DNA of 64,000 bases, from positions 84,972 through 148,971 of the forward strand of contig DOAQ01000017.1 in assembly GCA_003506435.1 (NCBI GenBank), written 5' to 3'. Source of the stretch: Prolixibacteraceae bacterium (GTDB taxonomy: Bacteria > Bacteroidota > Bacteroidia > Bacteroidales > Prolixibacteraceae). The notes below the pieces were generated by a model. That model made no database searches. It had not been told where the DNA came from and was given only the letters and a program-made list of their open reading frames with translations. Shown piece by piece: positions 34,806 to 43,863 of this stretch (positions within the stretch are counted from its first letter, which is position 1; every line of letters begins with the position of its first letter). A program made the translations under genes and the position numbers.

Positions 34806-35798
34806 ATGACCGCTAAGAAAAACACAACAAGAAAAACTGTTTTTATATCATCAACTTTTGTTGACCTAAAAGAGGAAAGAAAAAAAGTTTGGGATAGTCT
34901 TGAGAAATTTGACGTAACAGTAAAAGGAATGGAACAGTTTGGTGCAAGAACATCTAATCCATTAGCGACTTGCATCTCTGAGGTAGAGCAATCTGACATA
35001 TATGTTGGAATAATAGGAATGAGGTATGGTAGCGAAGAGCCAAATAGTGGAAAATCCTATTCACAATTAGAATATGAAAAGGCTGTTGAACAAAACAAAG
35101 AGATCCTAATCTACCTTATTGACGAAGAAAGTTCAACTGTAACACCAAACTTAATTCAGTTTGACAAAATTCAAAAGCTAAATAACTTCAAAACTATTCT
35201 TAAAGACAAACATACAATTGATACATTTTCTAATTCGCAAGATTTAGTAACAAAACTTCAAAGAAAATTTAAGGAATTATTGACTCCCAAGGTTACAGCG
35301 GTAATTGAAGATGAATATGACAACACAAATAAAATCCTCAATTTGTTTTTTCTTGTACCAGCTGCATATTCAGGACGAGAGATAAAATTGAAAGTGAAAT
35401 TTAAAGGACAACCACTTCCCGTTTCAAAAGCAATTTGCAAAAACTTCAATTTTGAATTTGGAAAAACTGTCGTAAGTCAAATAGAAGTTGTTCATCCAGT
35501 CTTTAAGTTCAAAAACTTTCGACATATTTTCATAGAATTTGAGCAATTCAAGAAATTCATAAATCTTAACAAATCGACAGAATATGAAATATTCGCTAAA
35601 GTTTTGTTTAAAGACGAAAAAGTCAATAATTTGACAACTGACTTTAAAGACAAATACGAACGTGTTTATAATACTCGTTACGATTATGACCCAGGTGACG
35701 ACTATGACCCAAGAGAAGATGAAGAATATTATGATGTTCTAAAAGAAGGTGATGGACAAATTGCTTTAAACTTAACAGATATAACAATTAATAAATAA
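34806..35798 (+). CDS. DUF4062-domain protein
   Basis: 330 residues. The N-terminal 110 residues are a DUF4062 domain: TVFISSTFVDLKEERKKVWD, then ARTSNPLATCISEVEQSDIY and VGIIGMRYGSEEPNSGKSYS. It is a TIR-like/Rossmannoid domain often fused to NTPases or other effectors in presumed defence or signalling proteins. The C-terminal part (about 180-310) is a separate beta-rich region of unknown type, ending in a repeat-like acidic tail (YDYDPGDDYDPREDEEYYD). No ATPase domain is present. AT-rich; lies directly after the attC-like palindrome, and a group II intron remnant follows. Probably acquired; function unproven. Confidence 0.85.
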   Translation: MTAKKNTTRKTVFISSTFVDLKEERKKVWDSLEKFDVTVKGMEQFGARTSNPLATCISEVEQSDIYVGIIGMRYGSEEPNSGKSYSQLEYEKAVEQNKEILIYLIDEESSTVTPNLIQFDKIQKLNNFKTILKDKHTIDTFSNSQDLVTKLQRKFKELLTPKVTAVIEDEYDNTNKILNLFFLVPAAYSGREIKLKVKFKGQPLPVSKAICKNFNFEFGKTVVSQIEVVHPVFKFKNFRHIFIEFEQFKKFINLNKSTEYEIFAKVLFKDEKVNNLTTDFKDKYERVYNTRYDYDPGDDYDPREDEEYYDVLKEGDGQIALNLTDITINK

Positions 35799-35827
35799 AA
35801 GATTGATAGGAATAAAGGGCAGCAGGT

Positions 35828-36206
35828 AATCGAGTAGACTGCCCCGCCAGTAGTTAGCTGACGGGGAGAGCCTCTCACTATTTATCCCGGTGCAACCGGG
35901 ACCACCGTGCGTACGCGAGCTTCGCTCCTCCCTTTCAATTTAAATGTCTACCAGACATTTAAATCTCAGGCACGTACACGGCGGTTCGTTAAGTCGTCGG
36001 GAATTGTAGCGAATAATGGCCATCCATTGGGGACGGCCTGATTTGGTTGTAGATTTCCAACAATGGAACGTAACCCCGCTTTTTCAATCGCTCAACTGTA
36101 ATGGTAGTTCTGAGAATTGGGGATTGTGCAATTGCCCATCCTCCCATCCGTGATCGGCTCCATGCATAGGCTTGTCCTGTTCAACGCCCAAACGGATAAG
36201 GCTACG
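35828..36206 (-). mobile_element. Group II intron 3' remnant
   Basis: On the minus strand: end of the maturase frame, then a domain V-like pair (CGTACACGG at 35973-35981 with CCGTGCGTACG at 35905-35915), then GTGAGAGG and a terminal CTACTCGATT at about 35828-35837, all typical of the 3' end of one class of bacterial group II introns. An extra hairpin (35942-35949 with 35953-35960) is inserted in domain V. The 5' part is missing; truncation occurs at a REP-like palindrome (36206-36227). Confidence 0.7.
35989..36206 (-). pseudogene. ltrA: Group II intron reverse transcriptase/maturase, C-terminal fragment
   Basis: Translation on the minus strand gives RRSLIRLGVEQDK in one frame, then AYAWSRSRMGGWAIAQSPIL and RTTITVERLKKRGYVPLLEI in another, followed by a stop at 35989-35991. 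The segments match the C-terminal maturase region of group II intron proteins. The two frames join if one G is restored near 36160, so there is a one-base deletion. About 70 residues remain of a normal 400 or more; the reverse transcriptase domain is gone. Not functional. Confidence 0.8.
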
Positions 36207-36306
36207 CCTGACTGCCGTCAGGCAGGCTCCTGAAAATAGGAGGAGAATTTTTTGGTATGGTACTGTGCGGTGAGATTCCGGCCTACGCCGGAATGACGGA
36301 AGAAAG
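36206..36306. repeat. Palindromic repeats after the intron remnant
   Basis: GCCTGACTGCCGTCAGGCAG (from 36206) is a strong palindrome. At 36271-36306 lies the second copy of the ATTCCGGC/GCCGGAAT repeat from 17065. The following 36307-36520 holds no gene or clear signal. Confidence 0.6.
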
Positions 36307-36520
36307 TAGATGCTGAATGAAGAAACTTTTTCCTTCGTGTCTTTGCGTCTTTGCGAGAGTCCGGCTGTTCACTGCGACTGTCAACTATGACTAAATCTCT
36401 TTGCTTCTTCGCTTTTAAAATGGATATTTCCCCGCTTTTTCGTTTTTTATTCACGCGATAGTTGAATAGCGATTTTTATTCCGCTATTTTTGTCGATTGT
36501 GAAATTTTGAACCCTATACG

Positions 36521-37438
36521 ATGAGCGAAAAAACAAAAAAAATAATCCCGGGAATTATTCTTTTAACCGGCCTTTTTCTACTGTTTCTGGCCTTTTCAGG
36601 ATTGAAAAACGGATGCAAACAGGAAGAGCAAATTCAGGAAAAAACTTTTTATGGTTCGGTGGAAATACCCAAAGAACTTGATTTTGCAGGCGAACGGGTT
36701 CCGCTCGAACGTTTTGATGTGCTGGAAAGCCTCGACCGCGAATTATTGAGCAACTCGTATTTTCATTCGCAAACCATTCGTTTTATGAAAAGCGCCCCCC
36801 GCTATTTTTCTGTCATTGATCCTATTTTGAAAGAAAATGGTGTACCTGCCGATTTCAAATACCTGTGCCTGGCCGAGAGTAATTTCGACGAACGTATTGT
36901 TTCGCCAGCCGGTGCCGTCGGGCTGTGGCAGTTTATGAAAGGTACTGCTGCCGAATACGGGCTTGAAGTGGGAAAAGAAGTTGATGAACGATATCACATT
37001 GAGAAAGCGACTGTCGCGGCCTGCAAATACCTGAAGGAATCGTACGTGAAATACGGCAAATGGACCCTGGTGGCGGCTTCATACAATGCCGGGCGCAGTT
37101 TTACCAGCAGTCAGATAGAACGGCAAAAAGCCGGAGATTATTACGATTTGCTTTTGGGTGAAGAAACAGGCCGTTACGTATTTCGGATCATGGCGCTGAA
37201 AATCATCATGGAAAATCCCGAAAAATACGGGTTCATGATTTCCGAAGAAGAAAAATATCCGGTTATTGAAACGAAAATCGTTGAAGTATCCGGACCGGTA
37301 GCGAATTTTACCGATTTTGCCAAACAGAACGGCATCAGTTATAAAATGCTGAAGATGTTTAATCCCTGGCTGCGCGAACCGTTTCTTACCAACGCCACAG
37401 GGAAAACCTACCAGGTAAAAATTCCCGTTCTTAAATAA
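36521..37438 (+). CDS. Membrane-anchored lytic transglycosylase (SLT domain, LysM-like C-terminus)
   Basis: 305 residues. N-terminal membrane anchor (about 9-28, IIPGIILLTGLFLLFLAF), then a region of about 60 residues, then the goose-type lysozyme/SLT core: catalytic Glu in CLAESNFDERIVSPAGAVGL followed by WQFMKGTAAEYGL and later ASYNAGR. The last 60 residues are LysM-like (VANFTDFAKQNGISYKMLKM then FNPW), which would bind peptidoglycan. It cleaves glycan strands to form 1,6-anhydro ends. It is MltD-like in order of domains but shorter. uvrA follows after 21 bases; functional linkage is not implied. Confidence 0.9.
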   Translation: MSEKTKKIIPGIILLTGLFLLFLAFSGLKNGCKQEEQIQEKTFYGSVEIPKELDFAGERVPLERFDVLESLDRELLSNSYFHSQTIRFMKSAPRYFSVIDPILKENGVPADFKYLCLAESNFDERIVSPAGAVGLWQFMKGTAAEYGLEVGKEVDERYHIEKATVAACKYLKESYVKYGKWTLVAASYNAGRSFTSSQIERQKAGDYYDLLLGEETGRYVFRIMALKIIMENPEKYGFMISEEEKYPVIETKIVEVSGPVANFTDFAKQNGISYKMLKMFNPWLREPFLTNATGKTYQVKIPVLK

Positions 37439-37459
37439 GCTTGTTGCAAACAATTGACC

Positions 37460-40354
37460 ATGTACAGAGAAAACATAGAAGCTTTCGATCAGGAAATATT
37501 GGAAAGTGAAGAAAAAATTGTGGTTCACGGGGCCCGTGTGCATAATCTTCAGAATATAAATGTTGAAATTCCCCGCAATAAACTGACGGTCATTACCGGA
37601 TTGAGCGGCAGCGGCAAATCGTCGCTGGCTTTCGACACCATTTATGCCGAAGGGCAACGCCGCTATATTGAGACGTTTTCGGCATACGCCCGTTCATTTC
37701 TGGGCAACATGGAACGCCCCGATGTGGACAAAATTACGGGACTCAGCCCGGTGATTTCCATTGAGCAGAAAACCACGAATAAAAACCCGCGCTCAACCGT
37801 GGGCACGGTGACTGAGATATACGATTTCCTTCGTCTTTTGTATGCCCGTGCCGCCGAGGCTTTTTCATACAATACGGGTGAGAAAATGGTAAAATACACC
37901 GACGACCAGATCCTCCGGCTGATAAAAACATCGTTTGCAGGAAAACGTATTCTGGTACTTGCCCCGGTGGTAAAAGGCCGCAAAGGGCATTACCGCGAAC
38001 TGTTCGAGCAAATTCGTAAAAAAGGTTTTTTGTATGCCCGTATCGATGGCGAAGTGACTGAAATAACCCCGGTCATGCGGGTCGACCGGTACAAAAACCA
38101 CTTCATCGAAATGGTGATCGACCGCCTGCTGGTGGACGAAGCCAGCGAGAAACGACTGAAAGATTCGTTACAAACGGCGATGAAAAACGGCGGGGGCATC
38201 ACCCTGATCATGGATTTCGACTCGAAGGAAGTAAAATATTACAGCCGCCAGTTGATGTGCCCGACCACGGGAATTTCGTATCCTGAACCGGCGCCTCATA
38301 ATTTTTCGTTCAACTCGCCGCAGGGAGCCTGTCCGAAATGTGCAGGGCTGGGGCGCATTACAGAAATTGACCTCGAAAAAATTATTCCTGACAACACAAA
38401 AAGCATTGCACTGGGCGGAATTGCGCCGCTGGGCCCTCACAAAAATTCACTCATTTTCTGGCAGATTGAAGCGCTGGCTGAAAAATTTGGGTTCACCCTT
38501 AAAACGCCCATCGCAGAGATTCCGGAGGAAGGCCTGGATGCGGTTTTATTCGGTACCAACGAACGAATCCAATTGAAAAATTCGCCGCTCGGCTCATCGG
38601 TAAATTACATGATGAGTTACGAAGGGGTGGTTAAATACATCGACAACCAGAAAGATGACAATCCTTCGACCAAAGCGCAGAAGTGGGCCGATCAGTTTGT
38701 AAAAACAATCACTTGCCCGGTTTGCCAGGGACAGCGCCTGAAAAAAGAGTCGCTCTATTTCCGGATCGATGGAAAAAATATTTCGGAACTGGCGCAGATG
38801 GACGTTACCGAACTGAGCGTCTGGCTGAACGGTATTGAAGAGCGCCTGACCGACCGGCAACGAAAAATCGGCGTCGAGGTGATTAAGGAAATCCGCGACC
38901 GTATTGGATTCATGGTGGATGTCGGTCTGACCTACCTGTCGCTCGACCGTACCTCGCAAACACTTTCGGGCGGCGAATCGCAACGCATCCGGCTGGCCAC
39001 GCAAATTGGTTCGCAACTGGTAAACGTGCTGTACATCCTCGACGAGCCCAGTATTGGTCTGCATCACCGCGACAATCTCCGGCTGATCAACTCGCTGATG
39101 CAGTTGCGCGACACCGGAAACTCAGTAATCGTGGTTGAACATGATAAAGATATGATGCTTCATGCCGATTATGTCATCGACATGGGACCATACGCAGGAA
39201 GGCACGGCGGCGAAGTGGTTGCAGCCGGAACTCCGGAGGAAATATTGAAGGCAGGAACCCTGACTGCCGATTATCTGAACGGGAAACTGCAAATTGCCGT
39301 TCCGGGAAAAAGAAGGGAAGGAAACGGAAAATCGATAAAACTGATCAATTGTACCGGCAACAACCTGAAAAATGTGACGGTTGAGTTTCCTCTCGGGAAA
39401 TTGGTTTGTGTGACCGGCGTTTCGGGCAGTGGAAAATCGAGCCTGATAAACGGCACGCTCCAGCCCATTTTGAGCCAGCATTTTTACAAGAGTTTGAAAG
39501 ATCCGCTTCTGTATGAAAAAATTTCAGGATTAAAAAACATTGATAAGGTGGTGCAGGTAGACCAGTCGCCACTGGGCCGAACCCCGCGCTCGAACCCGGT
39601 GACCTACACCGGCGTGTTTTCTGAAATCCGCGATCTGTTTGCACAGCTTCCGGAAGCAAAAATACGCGGGTACAAACCGGGACGTTTTTCATTTAACGTG
39701 AAAGGTGGCCGTTGCGAAGATTGTCAGGGCGGCGGCATGAAACTGATCGAGATGAATTTTCTGCCCGATGTGTATGTGCATTGCGATAGTTGCAACGGGC
39801 GACGCTACAACCGCGAAACACTGGAAGTACGTTACAAAGGCAAATCGATCAGCGATGTGCTGGATATGACCATCAACCAGGGAGTTGAGTTTTTCGAGAG
39901 CATTCCGTCGATTGCCCATAAACTGAAAACGATTCAGGATGTAGGGCTGGGTTATATTACGCTGGGGCAGTCGTCGACCACGCTTTCGGGAGGCGAATCG
40001 CAGCGGGTGAAACTGGCGGCCGAACTGGCGAAAAAAGATACGGGCCAGACTCTTTACATTTTGGATGAACCGACCACCGGGCTTCACTTTGAGGACATCC
40101 GCGTATTGCTCGAAGTGCTGAACAAGTTGGTTGACCGCGGAAATACGGTAATTGTGATCGAACACAATATGGACGTGATCAAAGTGGCCGACCATGTCAT
40201 TGATCTGGGGCCGGAAGGAGGCAAGGAAGGCGGACGGATTTTATGCTGCGGCACCCCCGAAGAAATCATTTTAAATGAATTATCATATACGGCAAAGTAT
40301 TTGAAGGAAGAACTTGGACGATTAGCAATTAACGATTCAATGTCGTTCAGTTAA
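37460..40354 (+). CDS. uvrA: Excinuclease ABC subunit A
   Basis: 964 residues from the ATG at 37460 (a TTG six bases earlier is less likely). Two ABC modules: Walker A GLSGSGKSSLAFDT and GVSGSGKSSLINGT, signatures LSGGESQRIRLA and LSGGESQRVKLA, Walker B LYILDEPSIGL and LYILDEPTTGL. The zinc-binding module near residue 750 is CEDCQGGGMK..CDSCNGRR; the insertion module has CPTTG where many UvrAs have CxxC, so the first site may be altered. It scans DNA for bulky lesions with UvrB. The last residues (INDSMSFS) and the stop codon lie inside a repeat element that also occurs at 30.8 kb, so the native C-terminus appears to have been replaced. Confidence 0.96.
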   Translation: MYRENIEAFDQEILESEEKIVVHGARVHNLQNINVEIPRNKLTVITGLSGSGKSSLAFDTIYAEGQRRYIETFSAYARSFLGNMERPDVDKITGLSPVISIEQKTTNKNPRSTVGTVTEIYDFLRLLYARAAEAFSYNTGEKMVKYTDDQILRLIKTSFAGKRILVLAPVVKGRKGHYRELFEQIRKKGFLYARIDGEVTEITPVMRVDRYKNHFIEMVIDRLLVDEASEKRLKDSLQTAMKNGGGITLIMDFDSKEVKYYSRQLMCPTTGISYPEPAPHNFSFNSPQGACPKCAGLGRITEIDLEKIIPDNTKSIALGGIAPLGPHKNSLIFWQIEALAEKFGFTLKTPIAEIPEEGLDAVLFGTNERIQLKNSPLGSSVNYMMSYEGVVKYIDNQKDDNPSTKAQKWADQFVKTITCPVCQGQRLKKESLYFRIDGKNISELAQMDVTELSVWLNGIEERLTDRQRKIGVEVIKEIRDRIGFMVDVGLTYLSLDRTSQTLSGGESQRIRLATQIGSQLVNVLYILDEPSIGLHHRDNLRLINSLMQLRDTGNSVIVVEHDKDMMLHADYVIDMGPYAGRHGGEVVAAGTPEEILKAGTLTADYLNGKLQIAVPGKRREGNGKSIKLINCTGNNLKNVTVEFPLGKLVCVTGVSGSGKSSLINGTLQPILSQHFYKSLKDPLLYEKISGLKNIDKVVQVDQSPLGRTPRSNPVTYTGVFSEIRDLFAQLPEAKIRGYKPGRFSFNVKGGRCEDCQGGGMKLIEMNFLPDVYVHCDSCNGRRYNRETLEVRYKGKSISDVLDMTINQGVEFFESIPSIAHKLKTIQDVGLGYITLGQSSTTLSGGESQRVKLAAELAKKDTGQTLYILDEPTTGLHFEDIRVLLEVLNKLVDRGNTVIVIEHNMDVIKVADHVIDLGPEGGKEGGRILCCGTPEEIILNELSYTAKYLKEELGRLAINDSMSFS

Positions 40355-40490
40355 GAAACGATACAATTGAAACATTTCAGATGTTTTTTGTGAACCTTTA
40401 AGAATTAGAGACTTTGTGGCTATTTTTTTCTGCCACAAAAACACAAAAAACACAAAAGTATTCACAAAGACGACTAACATTCTGTATGTA
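40338..40490. mobile_element. MITE-like element (copy B), overlapping the 3' end of uvrA
   Basis: CAATGTCG..CAGTTAAGAA and the following CAATTGAAACATTT, TTTTTTGTG.ACCTTT, GGCT.TTT and TCTGCCACAA blocks match copy A (30807-30972). The right end is degraded. The uvrA stop (40352-40354) lies in the left terminal repeat. The remaining bases to 40706 hold no gene. Confidence 0.6.
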
Positions 40491-40706
40491 TTCTTAAGGT
40501 TCAATATAAGATTAAAGGTTTACAGAAACTGAATGTCTTGATTTTTAAACCTGAATCAACCAAATTCAGGTAATTGTTCTATGAAAACCTTATTTTTGAA
40601 TAAATAAACCTTAGCAGAAAGGTAACTATAAAAAAAAAGGTTGAAAGGCAAATACAAAAGGTTAAAACAACAGAAATATTTTAAGGATTTATAGAAATCA
40701 AATAAC

Positions 40707-42371
40707 ATGAGAACCGTCGAAATTTTTTGCGAAAATAACGGACAAAAGAAAGAATATCCATTGGGGGTGACCCTCGAAGAAATTAAGGATGACCTTCAAA
40801 TTAAACTGGATTATCCGATATGCGGGGCGCTGGTGAACCACAAAATAAAAGAACTTTCGTTTGCCGTGGTGAAATCGAAAAACATCCGGTTCATCGATTA
40901 TTCTCATCCGGATGGCGTTCGGCTGTATGTACGGTCGGTGCTGTTCGTATTGTATGCTGCGGTAAAAGAGGTATTTCCTTCCGTCAGGCTGAAAATTATG
41001 CATGGCATATCGAACGGCTTCTACTGTGAACTGGAAGGAATGGAACAAACGATCACCGAATCGGATATTTTCGCTTTAAAATCGGAAATGGACCAACTGA
41101 TCGCAAAAGATATTCCGTTTGAAAAGAGAGGAATCCCAACCAGCGAGGCCGTTGAGATTTTGCAAACCCACGGGCTGTATAACAAAGCCCGTTTGTTCAG
41201 TCAGCAGGGAACGTTGTTCAGTTATTTGAATTTCCTCGGGCCGCATGTGAATTACTTCTTCGGACATTTGCTTCCTTCAACCGGGTACATTAGAAATTAC
41301 GGATTGGTGGCACATTACGACGGAATTCTGGTCAGGGTACCCAAACAAAACGACTTCACCAAACTCCGGAAAGTATTCATGCAGGATAAATTATTCGGAA
41401 TTTTTCAGGAACACAAAGATTGGGCTGAAATTTTGAATGTATCGAACATTGGCAACCTGAACAGTTTTGGTGAAGAAGGCCGGAGCGGCGATATTCTCAA
41501 GATTTCGGAAGCGCTGCACGAAAAGAAAGTGGCCGAAATAGCCAATATGATCTCCGAACGGAAAGATAGAGTGAAGATAATACTGATTGCCGGGCCTTCA
41601 GCATCAGGGAAAACCACCTTCAGCAAACGTTTGTCGGTACAACTGGCTGTGAACGGGATTCATCCTTATATGATTTCGCTCGACGATTATTTTGTTGACC
41701 GTGAGAAAACGCCGCTTGACGAATATGGCGAATACGATTTCGAGTCGCTACAGGCTATTGATGTTGAATATTTCAACCAACAACTGCTTGACCTGTTTGA
41801 AGGCAAAGAGGTTGAATTGTCGAGGTTTGATTTTAATTTGGGACGGCGTACCCATTCGGGGAAAAAATTAAAGATGGATAGCGCTGATATGCTCATAGTG
41901 GAAGGTATTCACGGGATGAACCCCAACCTGGTACCGCATATAAAAGCTGAAAACACCTTTAAAATTTTCCTGTCGGCGCTTACACAAATTTCGTTCGACG
42001 ATCACAACTACATACCAACTACCGACAACCGTCTGATCCGGCGCATGATCCGCGATGCCAAATACCGCGGCTACTCGGCAGCCGATACCATCCGGCGGTG
42101 GCCCAGCGTGCGCAAAGGCGAAGACAAAAATATATTCCCCTACCAGGAAAATGCCGACATCATGTTCAATTCGGCCCTGATTTACGAACTGGCCGTGCTG
42201 AAAAAGTACGCTGAGCCGCTTCTGAAATCGGTTCCGGAGTGCATGCCCGAATACAGCGAAACCAACCGTTTGCTGAAATTCATGTCGTATTTTCATGCCA
42301 TTGATGAATCAGAAATTCCACCGACATCAGTGATCCGGGAATTTTTAGGGGGCAGTAGTTTCAATTATTAA
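40707..42371 (+). CDS. Nucleoside (uridine-type) kinase with N-terminal TGS/threonyl-tRNA-synthetase-like domains
   Basis: 554 residues. The N-terminus resembles a TGS domain (VEIFCENNGQKKEYPLGVTL) and is followed by a region like the editing/second additional domain of ThrRS. The kinase domain begins near residue 285: P-loop GPSASGKTTFSKRL, then HPYMISLDDYFVDREKTPLD and LIVEGIHGMNP, in the phosphoribulokinase/uridine kinase family. This fused form is common in Bacteroidota and Firmicutes and is annotated as nucleoside kinase; it likely phosphorylates uridine or a related nucleoside. The Ste24-type protease gene follows after 28 bases. Confidence 0.9.
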   Translation: MRTVEIFCENNGQKKEYPLGVTLEEIKDDLQIKLDYPICGALVNHKIKELSFAVVKSKNIRFIDYSHPDGVRLYVRSVLFVLYAAVKEVFPSVRLKIMHGISNGFYCELEGMEQTITESDIFALKSEMDQLIAKDIPFEKRGIPTSEAVEILQTHGLYNKARLFSQQGTLFSYLNFLGPHVNYFFGHLLPSTGYIRNYGLVAHYDGILVRVPKQNDFTKLRKVFMQDKLFGIFQEHKDWAEILNVSNIGNLNSFGEEGRSGDILKISEALHEKKVAEIANMISERKDRVKIILIAGPSASGKTTFSKRLSVQLAVNGIHPYMISLDDYFVDREKTPLDEYGEYDFESLQAIDVEYFNQQLLDLFEGKEVELSRFDFNLGRRTHSGKKLKMDSADMLIVEGIHGMNPNLVPHIKAENTFKIFLSALTQISFDDHNYIPTTDNRLIRRMIRDAKYRGYSAADTIRRWPSVRKGEDKNIFPYQENADIMFNSALIYELAVLKKYAEPLLKSVPECMPEYSETNRLLKFMSYFHAIDESEIPPTSVIREFLGGSSFNY

Positions 42372-42399
42372 AAGACTGGATATCAATATTTCATCGAAC

Positions 42400-43635
42400 A
42401 TGGAACAAATTCTCTTCTATCTGATCATCGGCCTTCTTCTGGTTGATTTTATCTTTGAACGTTTTCTCGATTACCTGAATACCACCCGCTGGAGCGAAAC
42501 GCTGCCCGACGAGGTAAAAGGTATTTACGACGAAGAAAAATACCGCAAACAGCAGGCATACGAAAAAACCAACCATCGTTTTTCGATGCTCACCGGGTCA
42601 TTCAGCTTTGTTTTGATTATGCTGATGTTCCTGTTCTATGGTTTTGCATGGGTCGATCAGATGGCACACGGAATTTCCGGGAATCCGATAGTGGTTGCCC
42701 TTGTTTTCTTCGGAATACTGATGCTGGCATCCGATCTTTTAAATACACCATTTTCAATTTACGATGTTTTTTCAATTGAAGAACGGTTTGGATTCAATAA
42801 GATGACTCCCAAAACTTTTGTACTCGACAAACTGAAAGGCTGGCTGCTGGGCGCGCTGATCGGAGGCGGGATACTGGCACTGGTGGTTTTTATTTACCTG
42901 AGAACAACGGATTTGTTCTGGGTTTATGTATGGCTTGTAATCAGTGGGTTTTCCATTTTTATGGCGATGTTTTATTCCAACCTGATTGTACCGTTGTTTA
43001 ACAAGCAAACGCCACTTGAGGAAGGCGATCTGAAACAGGCGATCAATAATTTTGCTGAAAAAGCAGGGTTCAAACTCGACAATATTTTTGTGATCGACGG
43101 ATCGAAACGCTCGACCAAGGCAAATGCGTATTTTACCGGACTGGGCACCAAGAAGCGGATTGTTTTGTACGATACGCTGATTGCCGATCTGGAAACCGAC
43201 GAACTGGTGGCTGTGCTGGCTCATGAGATTGGCCACTACAAAAAGAAACACATTGTGAGCAGTTTGTTGTTGGGCATCCTGCAAACGGGGCTGATGCTGT
43301 ATGTTTTTTCACTGCTGGTCGGCAGTCCGGCGCTTTCGGGCGCATTGGGTGTTGCAGCGCCGAGTTTTCATATCGGGCTGGTTGCTTTTGGCGTACTTTA
43401 TTCGCCTCTTTCAGCCATTATCGGATTGGGAATGAACATACTCTCCCGCAAAAATGAATATCAGGCCGATGCGTTCGCTGCTGAATATTTTAATGCTGAA
43501 TCACTGGCCTCAGCGTTAAAAAAACTGTCGGTAAAAAACCTGAGCAACCTGCTCCCCCACCCTGCTTACGTATTTTTTCATTACTCGCACCCGACGTTGT
43601 TGCAGCGACTGGCTGCACTGAACAGAAAAAAGTAA
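42400..43635 (+). CDS. M48 family integral-membrane metalloprotease (Ste24/CAAX protease 1-like)
   Basis: 411 residues with about seven hydrophobic segments. Zinc motif HEIGH (residue about 274, AVLAHEIGHYKKKH) and the third ligand Glu in NEYQADAFAAEYF. The N-terminal DYLNTTRW and VFSIEERFGFNKMTPKTF blocks match Ste24-type CAAX prenyl proteases. Bacteria do not prenylate proteins this way, so bacterial members probably act in membrane-protein quality control. Follows the nucleoside kinase gene by 28 bases, probably one transcript. Confidence 0.92.
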   Translation: MEQILFYLIIGLLLVDFIFERFLDYLNTTRWSETLPDEVKGIYDEEKYRKQQAYEKTNHRFSMLTGSFSFVLIMLMFLFYGFAWVDQMAHGISGNPIVVALVFFGILMLASDLLNTPFSIYDVFSIEERFGFNKMTPKTFVLDKLKGWLLGALIGGGILALVVFIYLRTTDLFWVYVWLVISGFSIFMAMFYSNLIVPLFNKQTPLEEGDLKQAINNFAEKAGFKLDNIFVIDGSKRSTKANAYFTGLGTKKRIVLYDTLIADLETDELVAVLAHEIGHYKKKHIVSSLLLGILQTGLMLYVFSLLVGSPALSGALGVAAPSFHIGLVAFGVLYSPLSAIIGLGMNILSRKNEYQADAFAAEYFNAESLASALKKLSVKNLSNLLPHPAYVFFHYSHPTLLQRLAALNRKK

Positions 43636-43685
43636 GTTGGAGATACCCGTTTCCCCGATTTCCAATTGATTGAATGGTTAAATTA

Positions 43686-43712
43686 CTGAATGGTTGAATG
43701 GTTGAATGGTTA
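43686..43712. repeat. 9-base tandem repeat
   Basis: TGAATGGTT is repeated three times in tandem, with a fourth diverged unit (TTGAATGGTTA at about 43670). Confidence 0.7.
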
Positions 43713-43811
43713 GTGGGGAAAACGTCGCTTGATTCTTGATATACGATATTCCTCAAGGTTACAATTTGTATCCCGTAACTCTTTTTCTTTCTGAAGGCTC
43801 CCAAGTACAAT

Positions 43812-43842
43812 AAAAAAGCCGCCCCCTTTCAGAGACGGCTTT
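43812..43842 (-). terminator. Terminator of eno
   Basis: AAAGCCG (43815-43821) pairs with CGGCTTT (43836-43842). On the minus strand the stem is followed by a T-tract, 22 bases past the eno stop. Confidence 0.75.
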
Positions 43843-43863
43843 ATATATATCGTATTTCAGAAA

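Noticed and set aside
36218..36454. 78-residue minus-strand ORF near the intron remnant
   Set aside because: It runs through REP palindromes and low-complexity sequence and has no recognisable domain.
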